Of a DNA stretch of 16,794 nt, positions 7,503 to 14,425 are shown piece after piece. Below the pieces are notes generated by a model, which was not told where the DNA came from, searched no databases, and saw only the letters and a list, made by a program, of their open reading frames with translations. The stretch's first letter is position 1; each line of letters starts with the position of its first letter. The stretch is from F-183 sp036502165 (GTDB taxonomy: Bacteria > Acidobacteriota > Terriglobia > Bryobacterales > Bryobacteraceae). The position numbers and the translations under genes are program-made. The DNA lies in NCBI GenBank assembly GCA_036502165.1, contig DASXZC010000706.1, positions 1 through 16,794 on the forward strand, written 5' to 3'.

Positions 7503-8964
7503 ATTTCCGAGCCCCCGGTTTCTGTGCTCTTCGTGCAAGAAGGCTATCCGGATCCGCTTTCAGAACCTGCTCCAGCAGTTTCTGGGTATCCGGGTGGCCT
7601 TCTCGCTGTCTGGCGACATAGAGAGCGTAGGTCGCGTATAGGCGAGCCCGGGCGAGCGAGATGCGGCCGAGGGTGGAGAGGCCTTGCGTAGTGGTGCCCT
7701 TCAGGTCCATGTAGAGCTTTTGCAAATCCTCGATTGAAGGAATGTTGGCTCCCAGAGGATCCGAGAGCATCAACGAATCGACTGCCAGCACGCCTCGCAC
7801 ATTTCTCGAGAGGCGATCGTCTTGTTCACTTTCCCGCAACGCTTCCGCGGCTAGCTTGGCACGGCGAATGAGTGCCGCGAGGAACTGTCCGGCATCACCT
7901 GTTTCCGCCGCCTGATTGATGAGCGTCTGGCCCAGACGGACCTTCAAAAGTGCATTGCCGGTTCGCGCAATTCCCTCCTCCAGTACTTGAATCGACTCGG
8001 TGTACTTTCCCAAATATCGCAGCGCATGGCCCAGGTATCCAATGCCGGTCGGGTAATCCGGCTCGCGCGTGAGGATCTCACGGGCGATGTCGTGCAGACG
8101 CACCCAATCGCCGCGGAACTGATAGGCACGTGCGAGATCCTTCATCGCGGCCAAGTCCCCGGGGCTGCTCGCGAGCCGCGCGCGCAGGCGGTCAATCTCC
8201 CGATCGAGGCCGGCTTTCGAGAAGAACGATTCACTCGGGAAAATGATTTGCCGGTCCTGGCCCAGGAACCGGTCGAACGATCGCTCGAAGCGAAGAATGA
8301 ACAGACTGTTGAGTGACGCTTTCCAGCGCAGGGTCGCGAATTTCTCGAGGACTTCGAACAGGCGCGCGAGCCGTGAGTAGGCGTCCCCTTTCAATTCGAT
8401 TTCGCGCAGGCTCGAGAGGAACTGGGCCGTTTCGCGATCCGCTTCGGCGCGGATGCGGTCGTTGATCCGCTGGAAGGTATCGAGCGGGATCCCCATACGC
8501 GCGCCATCCCAAAGTCCGCGCATGAGCTCGGCTGATGAGTGCGTGAAGAGCAGTTCCTTACGGTTCGGCTCGGGCTCGACGAGCTCCCGTTTGACGAGCT
8601 CTTCGACCCAACTGCGGGGCGGCGGCGGATCGAGGCGCAGACGGACGTCCTCGATTGTGAGATCCTTCTCCGCGCCGCCGTCGCCCGCTTGCAGGCGTTC
8701 GCGTATGACGTGCGCCTTGTAGCCGGAATTGCGGAACAGGTCGCGGATCTCCTCGAGGCTGAGGCGCATCTTTTCCTGGGCAATCTTGACGAGTTGCAGG
8801 AGTTCGATTGACGATTTCGGATACAGCGCGGACGTCCGGCTGACGCGGACCGGCTGCGGCAGTACGCCGCGCCGCAGGTAATAATGGATCGTCTGGCGAT
8901 GGGTCTGGCTCTGGTCGGAGAGCGATTTGATGGTGAGCAGATCGGGGCTTGTACGCATCATCAT
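7471..8964 (-). CDS. MerR-type HTH regulator with C-terminal TPR region
   Basis: This protein has about 497 aa. Residues about 10-78 form a MerR-type winged helix: 'TIKSLSDQSQTHRQTIHYYLRRGVLPQP', then 'YPKSSIELLQLVKIAQEKMRLSLEEIRDLF'. Residues about 100-160 ('LTIEDVRLRL...WVEELVKRELVEPEP') may be a second winged-helix or effector-linked module. From about residue 255 the sequence is helical with TPR-like pairs ('AAMKDLARAYQFRGDWVRLHDIAREILTREPDY' in two parts, then 'GIGYLGHALRYLGKYTESIQVLEEGI'). MerR proteins normally carry a small-molecule domain; here a protein-protein interaction tail replaces it. Three consecutive ATGs (8964, 8961, 8958) are candidate starts; the HTH begins soon after, so longer upstream extensions are unlikely. 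Divergent from the MaoC gene by 67 bp, which it may control. Confidence 0.85.
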   Translation of the reverse strand: MMMRTSPDLLTIKSLSDQSQTHRQTIHYYLRRGVLPQPVRVSRTSALYPKSSIELLQLVKIAQEKMRLSLEEIRDLFRNSGYKAHVIRERLQAGDGGAEKDLTIEDVRLRLDPPPPRSWVEELVKRELVEPEPNRKELLFTHSSAELMRGLWDGARMGIPLDTFQRINDRIRAEADRETAQFLSSLREIELKGDAYSRLARLFEVLEKFATLRWKASLNSLFILRFERSFDRFLGQDRQIIFPSESFFSKAGLDREIDRLRARLASSPGDLAAMKDLARAYQFRGDWVRLHDIAREILTREPDYPTGIGYLGHALRYLGKYTESIQVLEEGIARTGNALLKVRLGQTLINQAAETGDAGQFLAALIRRAKLAAEALRESEQDDRLSRNVRGVLAVDSLMLSDPLGANIPSIEDLQKLYMDLKGTTTQGLSTLGRISLARARLYATYALYVARQREGHPDTQKLLEQVLKADPDSLLARRAQKPGARKSTSGARSDRR

Positions 8965-8977
8965 TGTTCTACCATAC

Positions 8978-8994
8978 AGTCGTCTAGTGCGACT
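8978..8994. promoter_or_regulatory. Dyad in the MerR-TPR / MaoC divergent promoter region
   Basis: AGTCG (8978-8982) and CGACT (8990-8994) form a 17-bp dyad with a 7-bp centre, in the 67-bp gap between the divergent genes. MerR-family proteins bind dyads between the -35 and -10 boxes, so this is a plausible operator for the regulator, its neighbour or both. A plus-strand TATAGT (9015-9020) lies only 11 nt before the MaoC ATG, close enough for a very short leader. Confidence 0.4.
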
Positions 8995-9031
8995 CAACAG
9001 TGAGCCGGAATTGATATAGTGTGGGCCAGCC

Positions 9032-9484
9032 ATGCCGACGCACTCATACTTCGAGGACTTCCTTCCCGGCGACCTGTCGACGACTCCCGGGAGGACCATC
9101 ACGGAAGCGGATATCATCAATTTCGCTGGATTGACGGGCGATTGGTACGAACTCCACACGAATGTCGAGTACGCGGCCAAGACTCGTTTCGGCCAGCGGA
9201 TCGCGCATGGAGCGTTGATCTTTTCGATCTCGACGGCGCTCAACGTGCGTGCGATGCCTCCCGGCAATACGCTGATCGCTTTCTACGGAGTCGACAAGCT
9301 GCGGTTCGTCAAGCCGACGTTCATTGGCGACACTATATACTGCCGCAATCAAGTCCTCGAGAAGCAGGAGAAGAACGAATCGAGCGGAGTGGTGGCTGCG
9401 TTGTGTGAAGTCGTCAATCAGCGCGGCGAAATCGTGATCAGCTATACCAGCCGGGCTTTGTGGCAACGGCGTCCGGCGTCTTGA
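9032..9484 (+). CDS. MaoC-family (hot-dog fold) hydratase/dehydratase
   Basis: This 150-aa single hot-dog domain protein is of the MaoC/R-specific enoyl-CoA hydratase family. The catalytic pair is in 'GLTGDWYELHTN', with D37 and H42 five residues apart as in (R)-enoyl-CoA hydratases, although the usual Asn-Pro between them is replaced by Tyr-Glu. 'RIAHGALIFSISTAL' is the family's 'HG' helix, and 'LRFVKPTFIGDTI' is the typical strand with the substrate-tunnel Pro. The likely reaction is reversible hydration of a trans-2-enoyl-CoA or similar thioester; the substrate is unknown. The gene is divergent from the MerR-TPR regulator. Its last 47 bp overlap the convergent CPBP gene. Confidence 0.88.
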   Translation: MPTHSYFEDFLPGDLSTTPGRTITEADIINFAGLTGDWYELHTNVEYAAKTRFGQRIAHGALIFSISTALNVRAMPPGNTLIAFYGVDKLRFVKPTFIGDTIYCRNQVLEKQEKNESSGVVAALCEVVNQRGEIVISYTSRALWQRRPAS

Positions 9485-10124
9485 GTGGCGACCGGCTCTC
9501 GCGCACTCCTGAGTAATAGAACGATTGGCCGATTCCGATCGTGAAGACCGCGCAACCATAGAGCGCGTGCTCGAACGCTGAGACGAAGAGGGATCCGGTC
9601 TGTATGAAGCGATAGGCGAAGAGCAGGCCTCCGAGCAGCGTCAGAATGATCGCGAGTCCGTTGCGGAACACGATGTGGACGTAAGCAAACGCGATGGCGC
9701 TGGCGAGCACGAGTAGAACGTTCGATCCGAACAGCGGACGATAGCGGTTGAAGAAGAAGGCGCGATATACGATGCCTTGCGGGTACACGGACAGCACCGG
9801 ATAGAGGATCATCACCGCGCCCCACATGCGTGGATTCGCACGTGGAAAATCCAAAAAACGGCTGGGCGCAAATCGCAGGAGCAGTGCAATGCCGATCGCC
9901 ATGGCGAGGGCGAAGAGCGCCAGAATTTCCGGCGCATACTTCGGGAATGCGGACGGGCTCCAGATGCGCGACCAATCATACCCAGGATCGCGCGAGAGGA
10001 TGTAGAGGCAATACGCGGTCATGCCCCAGAGCGCCAGGATCGCGTGGATCCGGTGGCGAGTGAAGGTAAACAGTGCGGGCCCGGCGAAGAACAGCAGCAG
10101 GAACTCGATCGCGAGGCCGATCAT
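9438..10124 (-). CDS. CPBP-like membrane protein lacking catalytic glutamates
   Basis: This 228-aa polytopic membrane protein has about six to eight hydrophobic helices. It matches the CPBP (CAAX protease/bacteriocin-processing, 'Abi') pattern: 'SVYPQGIVYRAFFFNRYR' takes the place of motif 1 (EExxxR), 'FAYVH' (F146, H150) matches motif 2 (FxxxH), and 'FEHALYG' (H186) matches motif 4. Motif 1 has Gln116-Gly117 instead of two glutamates, so the usual catalytic Glu is missing and activity as a protease is doubtful. I chose the ATG at 10124 because it overlaps the amrB stop as ATGA, implying coupled translation; a longer start at 10175 is possible. A structural or chaperone role with the AmrB protein is inference. 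Confidence 0.7.
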   Translation of the reverse strand: MIGLAIEFLLLFFAGPALFTFTRHRIHAILALWGMTAYCLYILSRDPGYDWSRIWSPSAFPKYAPEILALFALAMAIGIALLLRFAPSRFLDFPRANPRMWGAVMILYPVLSVYPQGIVYRAFFFNRYRPLFGSNVLLVLASAIAFAYVHIVFRNGLAIILTLLGGLLFAYRFIQTGSLFVSAFEHALYGCAVFTIGIGQSFYYSGVRESRSPLKTPDAVATKPGWYS

Positions 10125-11362
10125 GAAAAAGCCATACCGGCGAAACTGACGATGCTCTGCTCGTCGATGTTCCATTGCTGATAGCGCAGCAATTCTCCCC
10201 GGGCTTGGGGCACGGCTTTCAGGAACGTGTAGACAGGACTCGATCCGCACCATTTCAAGTCGTCGCCGGGCTGTTCCTGCACCTGTTCCCAGAATCCGGA
10301 AGCGTCGCCCGAGTCGATCGACTCGATTCGTTTTCGATCGCGGCGTTCCACTTCCACCATCTCGTCCTTGCCTGCGATCGCCGCGATTTCCTCATCGTAG
10401 CGGCGGCCCTTGTGAGCCATGTCGATCCCTAATACCCAAAACAGGCGGTCGCCCTCTGCCGCTGCCAAGTCGCCGAGCGCTCCGAGGAAACGCTTGACGT
10501 CGTCGTTCTGTTCCGGCGGCCCTCCGCGATACAAGCTGTGCGCGTACGATCCGCAGAGAATCGGCAGGATTTTGATGTCGGGTCCGCACATGTGCTGCAG
10601 GAATGCGACCTGGAATTCGATGGAATGCTCGAAAGAGTGGCAGTAGTCTTCCATCGAGACTGCCGGTCCACCGTCTTTTTCCAGGCGATCGACCAGATCG
10701 ACAGCGGTTCGCGCCGGACCGTAAGGCGTCAAGTAAGGCTTGCGCGTGAGGCCGAAACGATCGGGTTCGCCGTGGTGCGAAGTGCCGAGGATTACGAATG
10801 TGCGATCGCGGTCCTCTGGCGTCAGCAAACGATAAGCGGCCTGATAGGATTCCCAGCCTCCGAACGGACTGACGTGCGGAGCCGCTAATCCGAGCAGCTT
10901 TGCCGGACGTTTGATGGGACCGTTGCCGGCGTCGTCAGTCAGGTATTGATTGAAGACGTCCTTGAGTTGCTTGGCGTCGCCGGGATATCCAGTGCCTGCA
11001 TGCGCCGGATATCGCGTGGGAGCCTCGGCGAATCCCTTTCGCGCGGAGTCGCGTATTTCGAAATAGGTCTCATTTTCAAGGAATCCGGCATGATCGAGGG
11101 TCTCGAGCAGATGATCCGCCAAGGCGCCCGCTTCGAGATCGCCTGTCAGTTCATACAGCCGATCCTTCACATCGCGCATTGTATGCTCGCCATCGAAGAG
11201 GTCGAGACAGGCAGTGAGTAACGGTGGAACAATAAGAGTCGTCGGAGTATAGTGGTAACCGTCGCGAACCAGCAGCCCGGGCCTGTCCTCGACCGGCGAA
11301 GGCATGAAGTCAAGATCCACCCGCAACCGGGGCAGCAGCACTGGCGACATGAGTACCAGCAT
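10121..11362 (-). CDS. amrB: AmmeMemoRadiSam system protein B (Memo family) with N-terminal extension
   Basis: This 413-aa protein's region from about residue 115 to the end is the Memo domain, which resembles extradiol dioxygenases. Expected metal-site and core residues are visible: 'APHVSPFGG' (H163), 'LGTSHHG' (H196/H197), 'EHSIEFQVAFLQH' (H246), 'GIDMAHKG' (H317) and 'WCGSSPVYTFL' (C372). Residues about 20-105 are an extra domain ('PGLLVRDGYHYTPTTLIVPP...CLDLFDGEHTMRDVKDRL...HLLETLDHAGFL') that resembles a PqqD-like or winged-helix module. Memo proteins are often encoded with AMMECR1 and radical-SAM partners; neither is visible here. ATG 11350 is an alternative start. The gene is divergent from the PCD gene, with only 21 bp between start codons, and coupled to the CPBP-like gene. 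Biochemical role is unresolved. Confidence 0.87.
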   Translation of the reverse strand: MLVLMSPVLLPRLRVDLDFMPSPVEDRPGLLVRDGYHYTPTTLIVPPLLTACLDLFDGEHTMRDVKDRLYELTGDLEAGALADHLLETLDHAGFLENETYFEIRDSARKGFAEAPTRYPAHAGTGYPGDAKQLKDVFNQYLTDDAGNGPIKRPAKLLGLAAPHVSPFGGWESYQAAYRLLTPEDRDRTFVILGTSHHGEPDRFGLTRKPYLTPYGPARTAVDLVDRLEKDGGPAVSMEDYCHSFEHSIEFQVAFLQHMCGPDIKILPILCGSYAHSLYRGGPPEQNDDVKRFLGALGDLAAAEGDRLFWVLGIDMAHKGRRYDEEIAAIAGKDEMVEVERRDRKRIESIDSGDASGFWEQVQEQPGDDLKWCGSSPVYTFLKAVPQARGELLRYQQWNIDEQSIVSFAGMAFS

Positions 11363-11383
11363 ACAACTACAATCGAGGAATCT

Positions 11384-11677
11384 ATGACCAATCGAGCGAG
11401 TGATGCCGAAATCAACGAGGCGCTGAAGGCGCTTTCAGGATGGGCAGTTGTGAATGGCAAGCTGCACAAAGAATATAAATTTCCGGACTTCGTCCATGCC
11501 TTCGGATTCATGGCGACTTCGGCGATCGCCATCGAAAAGATGGACCATCATCCGGAGTGGTCGAATGTCTATAATCGCGTGACTGTCGACCTGACGACGC
11601 ACGATGCGGGCGGAATCTCGGCGAAGGATTTGAAGCTCGCGGCCTTGCTCGATTCGTTTGCGGGAAAGATGCAATGA
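11384..11677 (+). CDS. Pterin-4a-carbinolamine dehydratase (PCD/DCoH family)
   Basis: This 97-aa protein has a complete PCD signature. 'KMDHHPEWSNVYNRVTVDL' contains the catalytic His pair before Pro, and 'TTHDAGGISAKD' completes the active-site motif. The N-terminal 'EINEALKALSGWAVVNGKLHKEYKFPDFVHAFGFM' also fits the family. The enzyme dehydrates 4a-hydroxytetrahydrobiopterin to quinonoid dihydrobiopterin, recycling the cofactor of aromatic amino-acid hydroxylases; no hydroxylase gene is in this window. ATG 11384 is chosen because GAGGAA (11375-11380) lies just upstream and the family length fits. The stop overlaps the next gene's ATG (ATGA), so the two are translated together, although no functional link is obvious. 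Confidence 0.95.
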   Translation: MTNRASDAEINEALKALSGWAVVNGKLHKEYKFPDFVHAFGFMATSAIAIEKMDHHPEWSNVYNRVTVDLTTHDAGGISAKDLKLAALLDSFAGKMQ

Positions 11678-13992
11678 GAGCGTTCGGAATCGTGATGTTG
11701 ATCGGTGCGGCGGCCGCATCCGCGCAGACTTTTAGCGGCGGGCCCAAGATCGACGCCCAGATCAATGCCGCGATTGAAGCCGGTCTCATTCCTGGCGCGG
11801 TCGTCTGCATCGGGCACGCCGGGCACGTCGTTTATCAAAAGGCTTACGGATCGAAGTCGCTGATTCCTACGAAGTCGCCGATGCTCGAGGACACCATCTT
11901 CGATGCGGCTTCGCTGACCAAGGTGATCGCCACGACGTCGGCAATGATGAAGCTCGTCGAGGATGGCGAGGTCGGCTTGAGCGATCCGGTCACGAAATAT
12001 TTGCCGGAGTTTCAGGGCGGCAAGAGCCGTGTGACGGTGCGCGATCTGATGGTCCATTTCTCCGGATTGCGGCCGGATATCGACCTGATTCCGAAATGGT
12101 CGGGATATGAAACCGGCATCCACATGGCGCTCACCGACAAGTCCACCGGACCTCCTGGCGGCAAATTTGTTTATAGCGACATCGACTTCGAACTGCTCGG
12201 CGAGATCGTCAGGCGCGTCGCGCACGAGCCGCTCGATCAGTACGTCAACCATTTATTGTTTGAGCCGCTCGGGATGACCGATTCGGGCTTCAATCCGCCG
12301 GCCTCGAAGCGCCATCGGATCGCGGCCACTGAAGTCGAGGATGGCGTGCCTTTTGTCGGAGTGGTCCACGATCCCACTGCGCGATATATGGGGGGAGTCG
12401 CCGGCCACGCCGGAGTCTTCACCACCGCTCATGACCTTTCGCTTTTCGCCGAGATGATGCTCAATTACGGAGAACTCAACGGCAAGCGGCTGTTCGCTGC
12501 AGCGACGGTCAGGAAATTCACGACATCGAATTCGCCCTCGCACCAGCCGATTTTGCGAGGCCTGGGGTGGGACATCGATTCCCCCTTTTCAGGAAACCGC
12601 GGCGAGCTTTTCCCGATCGGTTCCTACGGGCACACCGGCTTTACGGGCACGTCGATCTGGCTCGATCCGCGATCGCATTCCTACGTGATCCTGTTGACCA
12701 ATAGCGTTCATCCGAAGCGGGGAAAAAATATCACGCCGCTGCGAAGCCGCGTTGCCACCATTGCCGCCGCGTCAATCGGCATTGGGATCCAACACGTCGA
12801 CATTGAAGGTTACGGCGCGAGCGGATCTGGCCGGCGCGACGTGAATCGCAATGAGAAAGTGATGACCGGGATTGATGTCCTGGCCGAGGATCATTTCGCG
12901 GAACTCGCGGGTAAACGCGTCGGATTGATCACCAACTACACCGGTTTGAGCCGTGATGGCAAGCGCAATATCGACCTCATGCGCGCGGCGGGCGTGAACC
13001 TCACCGCGATCTATTCGCCGGAACACGGCCTCGCAGGCAACCTCGATCAGGAGATGATCGCCGACACGCGCGACCCTGTATCCGGTGTGCGCGTGATCAG
13101 CTTGTACGAGCCGAAACGGCGCAAACTTCCGCCGGAACTAGCGAAGAATGTGGACGTACTTGTTTTCGATATCCAGGACGTCGGCGCGCGTTTCTTCACC
13201 TATTCCTGCACGCTGTTGTATGCAATGGAGACGGCTTCGACGATGAAGCTGCCCTTTATGGTGCTCGACCGGCCGAACCCCGTCACCGGGACGCGGGTCG
13301 AAGGTCCGATGCTCGACGACAAGTTGAGAAGCTTCGTCGGCTGTTACGACATGCCGATTCGCCACGGCCTGACATTTGGAGAATTGGCGCGGATGGCCAA
13401 TGCGGAATCGAATTGGAATATCGACTTGAAAATCATTCCCGTCCGCAACTGGGATCGTGCGGATTGGTTCGACTCGACCGGCCTCATTTGGAAGGATCCT
13501 TCACCGAATATGCGGAGCTTGAACGCCGCCACTTTGTACACGGGGATCGCGATGTTTGAAGCGAGCCAGAACCTTTCGGTGGGGCGGGGCACGGACGCCC
13601 CATTTGAACAAATCGGGGCGGACTGGATGAATGGGCAGGAATTGGCGGCGCTACTCAACTCGCATTTCATCCCCGGCGTGCGCGTGTATCCGACGAGTTT
13701 CCGTCCCACGAGCTCGAATTTCGCGGGTAAGGAAATTCCTGGCGTGCGCTTCGTTGTTACTGACAGGGACATGTTCAGTGCAACCAGGTTGGGAATGGAA
13801 CTGGCGGTAGGGATCGAAAAGCTCTTCCCAGGGAAAATGAATTGGGAAACGGACCGATTCCTGATCGGAAGCCGTGAGCTCGTCGATACGCTGAAAAAGG
13901 GCGGAGCGGATGCCCGCCTGTTAACCGACAAACTCGACGCCGCAAATGAAAAGTACCTGGCCCGACGGGCCAGGTACCTGTTGTATCGGTGA
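11674..13992 (+). CDS. Secreted fusion: class-C beta-lactamase-fold hydrolase + NamZ exo-muramidase
   Basis: This 772-aa protein has a signal peptide (about 1-17, 'VMLIGAAAASAQ'). Residues about 25-370 are a serine hydrolase of the beta-lactamase/PBP-type fold: S80-LTK in 'FDAASLTKV' (SxxK), Y166-SD in 'FVYSDIDF' (YxN-like) and H319-TG in 'SYGHTGFTGTSIW' (KTG-like). After a short linker, residues about 397-771 are a NamZ/YbbC domain (DUF1343, GH171), with 'GKRVGLITNYTG', 'YSPEHGLAGN', 'VDVLVFDIQDVGARFFTYS', 'DRPNP', 'GPML' and the C-terminal 'RARYLLYR'. NamZ releases MurNAc from non-reducing ends of peptidoglycan strands. In Bacillus subtilis, separate genes next to namZ encode AmiE, a beta-lactamase-fold amidase, and NagZ. 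Here two of these activities appear to be on one chain, suggesting extracytoplasmic muropeptide recycling. The amidase assignment of the first domain is inference; an esterase is possible. Confidence 0.9.
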   Translation: MRAFGIVMLIGAAAASAQTFSGGPKIDAQINAAIEAGLIPGAVVCIGHAGHVVYQKAYGSKSLIPTKSPMLEDTIFDAASLTKVIATTSAMMKLVEDGEVGLSDPVTKYLPEFQGGKSRVTVRDLMVHFSGLRPDIDLIPKWSGYETGIHMALTDKSTGPPGGKFVYSDIDFELLGEIVRRVAHEPLDQYVNHLLFEPLGMTDSGFNPPASKRHRIAATEVEDGVPFVGVVHDPTARYMGGVAGHAGVFTTAHDLSLFAEMMLNYGELNGKRLFAAATVRKFTTSNSPSHQPILRGLGWDIDSPFSGNRGELFPIGSYGHTGFTGTSIWLDPRSHSYVILLTNSVHPKRGKNITPLRSRVATIAAASIGIGIQHVDIEGYGASGSGRRDVNRNEKVMTGIDVLAEDHFAELAGKRVGLITNYTGLSRDGKRNIDLMRAAGVNLTAIYSPEHGLAGNLDQEMIADTRDPVSGVRVISLYEPKRRKLPPELAKNVDVLVFDIQDVGARFFTYSCTLLYAMETASTMKLPFMVLDRPNPVTGTRVEGPMLDDKLRSFVGCYDMPIRHGLTFGELARMANAESNWNIDLKIIPVRNWDRADWFDSTGLIWKDPSPNMRSLNAATLYTGIAMFEASQNLSVGRGTDAPFEQIGADWMNGQELAALLNSHFIPGVRVYPTSFRPTSSNFAGKEIPGVRFVVTDRDMFSATRLGMELAVGIEKLFPGKMNWETDRFLIGSRELVDTLKKGGADARLLTDKLDAANEKYLARRARYLLYR
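13953..13977. repeat. Perfect 11-bp hairpin inside the 3' end of the NamZ fusion gene
   Basis: GTACCTGGCCC (13953-13963) and GGGCCAGGTAC (13967-13977) pair perfectly around the loop GAC. The repeat is in the coding sequence, 15 bp before the stop, and encodes part of 'KYLARRARYLL', which fits the ordinary NamZ C-terminus. No T-run follows, so it is not a standard intrinsic terminator. It would form a very stable mRNA 3' stem. Confidence 0.75.
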
Positions 13993-14001
13993 CGTATTGT
14001 T

Positions 14002-14033
14002 GTTCACTTCGGGCCACAATTTCCGAAGTGAAC
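14002..14033. terminator. Hairpin between convergent genes, possible bidirectional terminator
   Basis: GTTCACTTCGG (14002-14012) and CCGAAGTGAAC (14023-14033) are perfect 11-bp arms around a 10-nt loop. The hairpin occupies most of the 48-bp gap between the stops of the NamZ fusion (13992) and the AT-hook gene (14041), where a shared terminator is expected. Neither strand has a T-run after it, so termination may be inefficient or factor-assisted, or the stem may protect mRNA ends. Confidence 0.5.
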
Positions 14034-14040
14034 GGAGAAA

Positions 14041-14241
14041 CTAGGCTGCGTTGGTTTGCTGCAGGGTTTTCTTGTTCTTGCTACCCGGCGGGCGACCCCG
14101 CCTCTTTACTTCCTGCATCCAGGCCGGCGGACGGCCGCGCCTTTTTCCCCTGCCCCTGGCGAGGCGTTCAAGGGTAATGATCGCTTCTTCCAGTTGTTGT
14201 CGTTCCTGGCGTAGGTCCGCCAGCATCTTCATGACATCCAT
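14041..14241 (-). CDS. Small coiled-coil/AT-hook protein
   Basis: This 66-aa basic protein has an N-terminal helix (about residues 1-30, 'MLADLRQERQQLEEAIITLERLA') with coiled-coil character. It then has two AT-hook cores, 'GKRRGRPPAW' (about 32-41) and 'KRRGRPPGSKNK' (about 46-57). AT-hooks bind the minor groove of AT-rich DNA, so it may be a nucleoid-associated or regulatory protein that dimerises through the helix. I recall similar small proteins in Acidobacteriota. GGAG (14250-14253) lies 8 nt before the ATG, a good ribosome binding site. Its upstream 184 bp, before the APC stop, hold two inverted repeats. Target genes cannot be deduced. Confidence 0.8.
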   Translation of the reverse strand: MDVMKMLADLRQERQQLEEAIITLERLARGRGKRRGRPPAWMQEVKRRGRPPGSKNKKTLQQTNAA

Positions 14242-14339
14242 TTTATGAACTCCGTTAGTTCGCGTAGACTGAAAATCCCACGTCCCCTGCTCTTATCGAC
14301 AAGTCTGACTCGGGATGGTACTTTTCAGTTGTAACCGAT

Positions 14340-14381
14340 CCTTGAGCTGATTTCAAGGGGGTCTGTTCTGTTTTCAGAACA
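14340..14381. promoter_or_regulatory. Paired inverted repeats upstream of the AT-hook gene
   Basis: Two inverted repeats lie side by side: CCTTGA (14340-14345) with TCAAGG (14353-14358), and TGTTCTG (14364-14370) with CAGAACA (14375-14381). The second is perfect, with a TTTT centre. They are about 100-140 bp upstream of the AT-hook ATG and 45-85 bp after the APC stop. They may be operators for the AT-hook gene or a weak terminator of the transporter pair; no T-run supports the latter strongly. Confidence 0.35.
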
Positions 14382-14425
14382 ATATTTGTGACGCTCGAAG
14401 CGGGAACGGCGTGGCCTTTTGCGAT

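Noticed and set aside
8965..9267. 101-residue upstream extension of the MerR-TPR frame
   Set aside because: It runs through the divergent promoter region and antisense to the MaoC gene. The HTH starts about ten residues after the ATG at 8964.
14364..14381. LexA/SOS box
   Set aside because: The dyad is GTTC...GAAC, the opposite orientation to the GAAC...GTTC boxes of Gram-positive type, and it does not match the CTGT-N8-ACAG form exactly.
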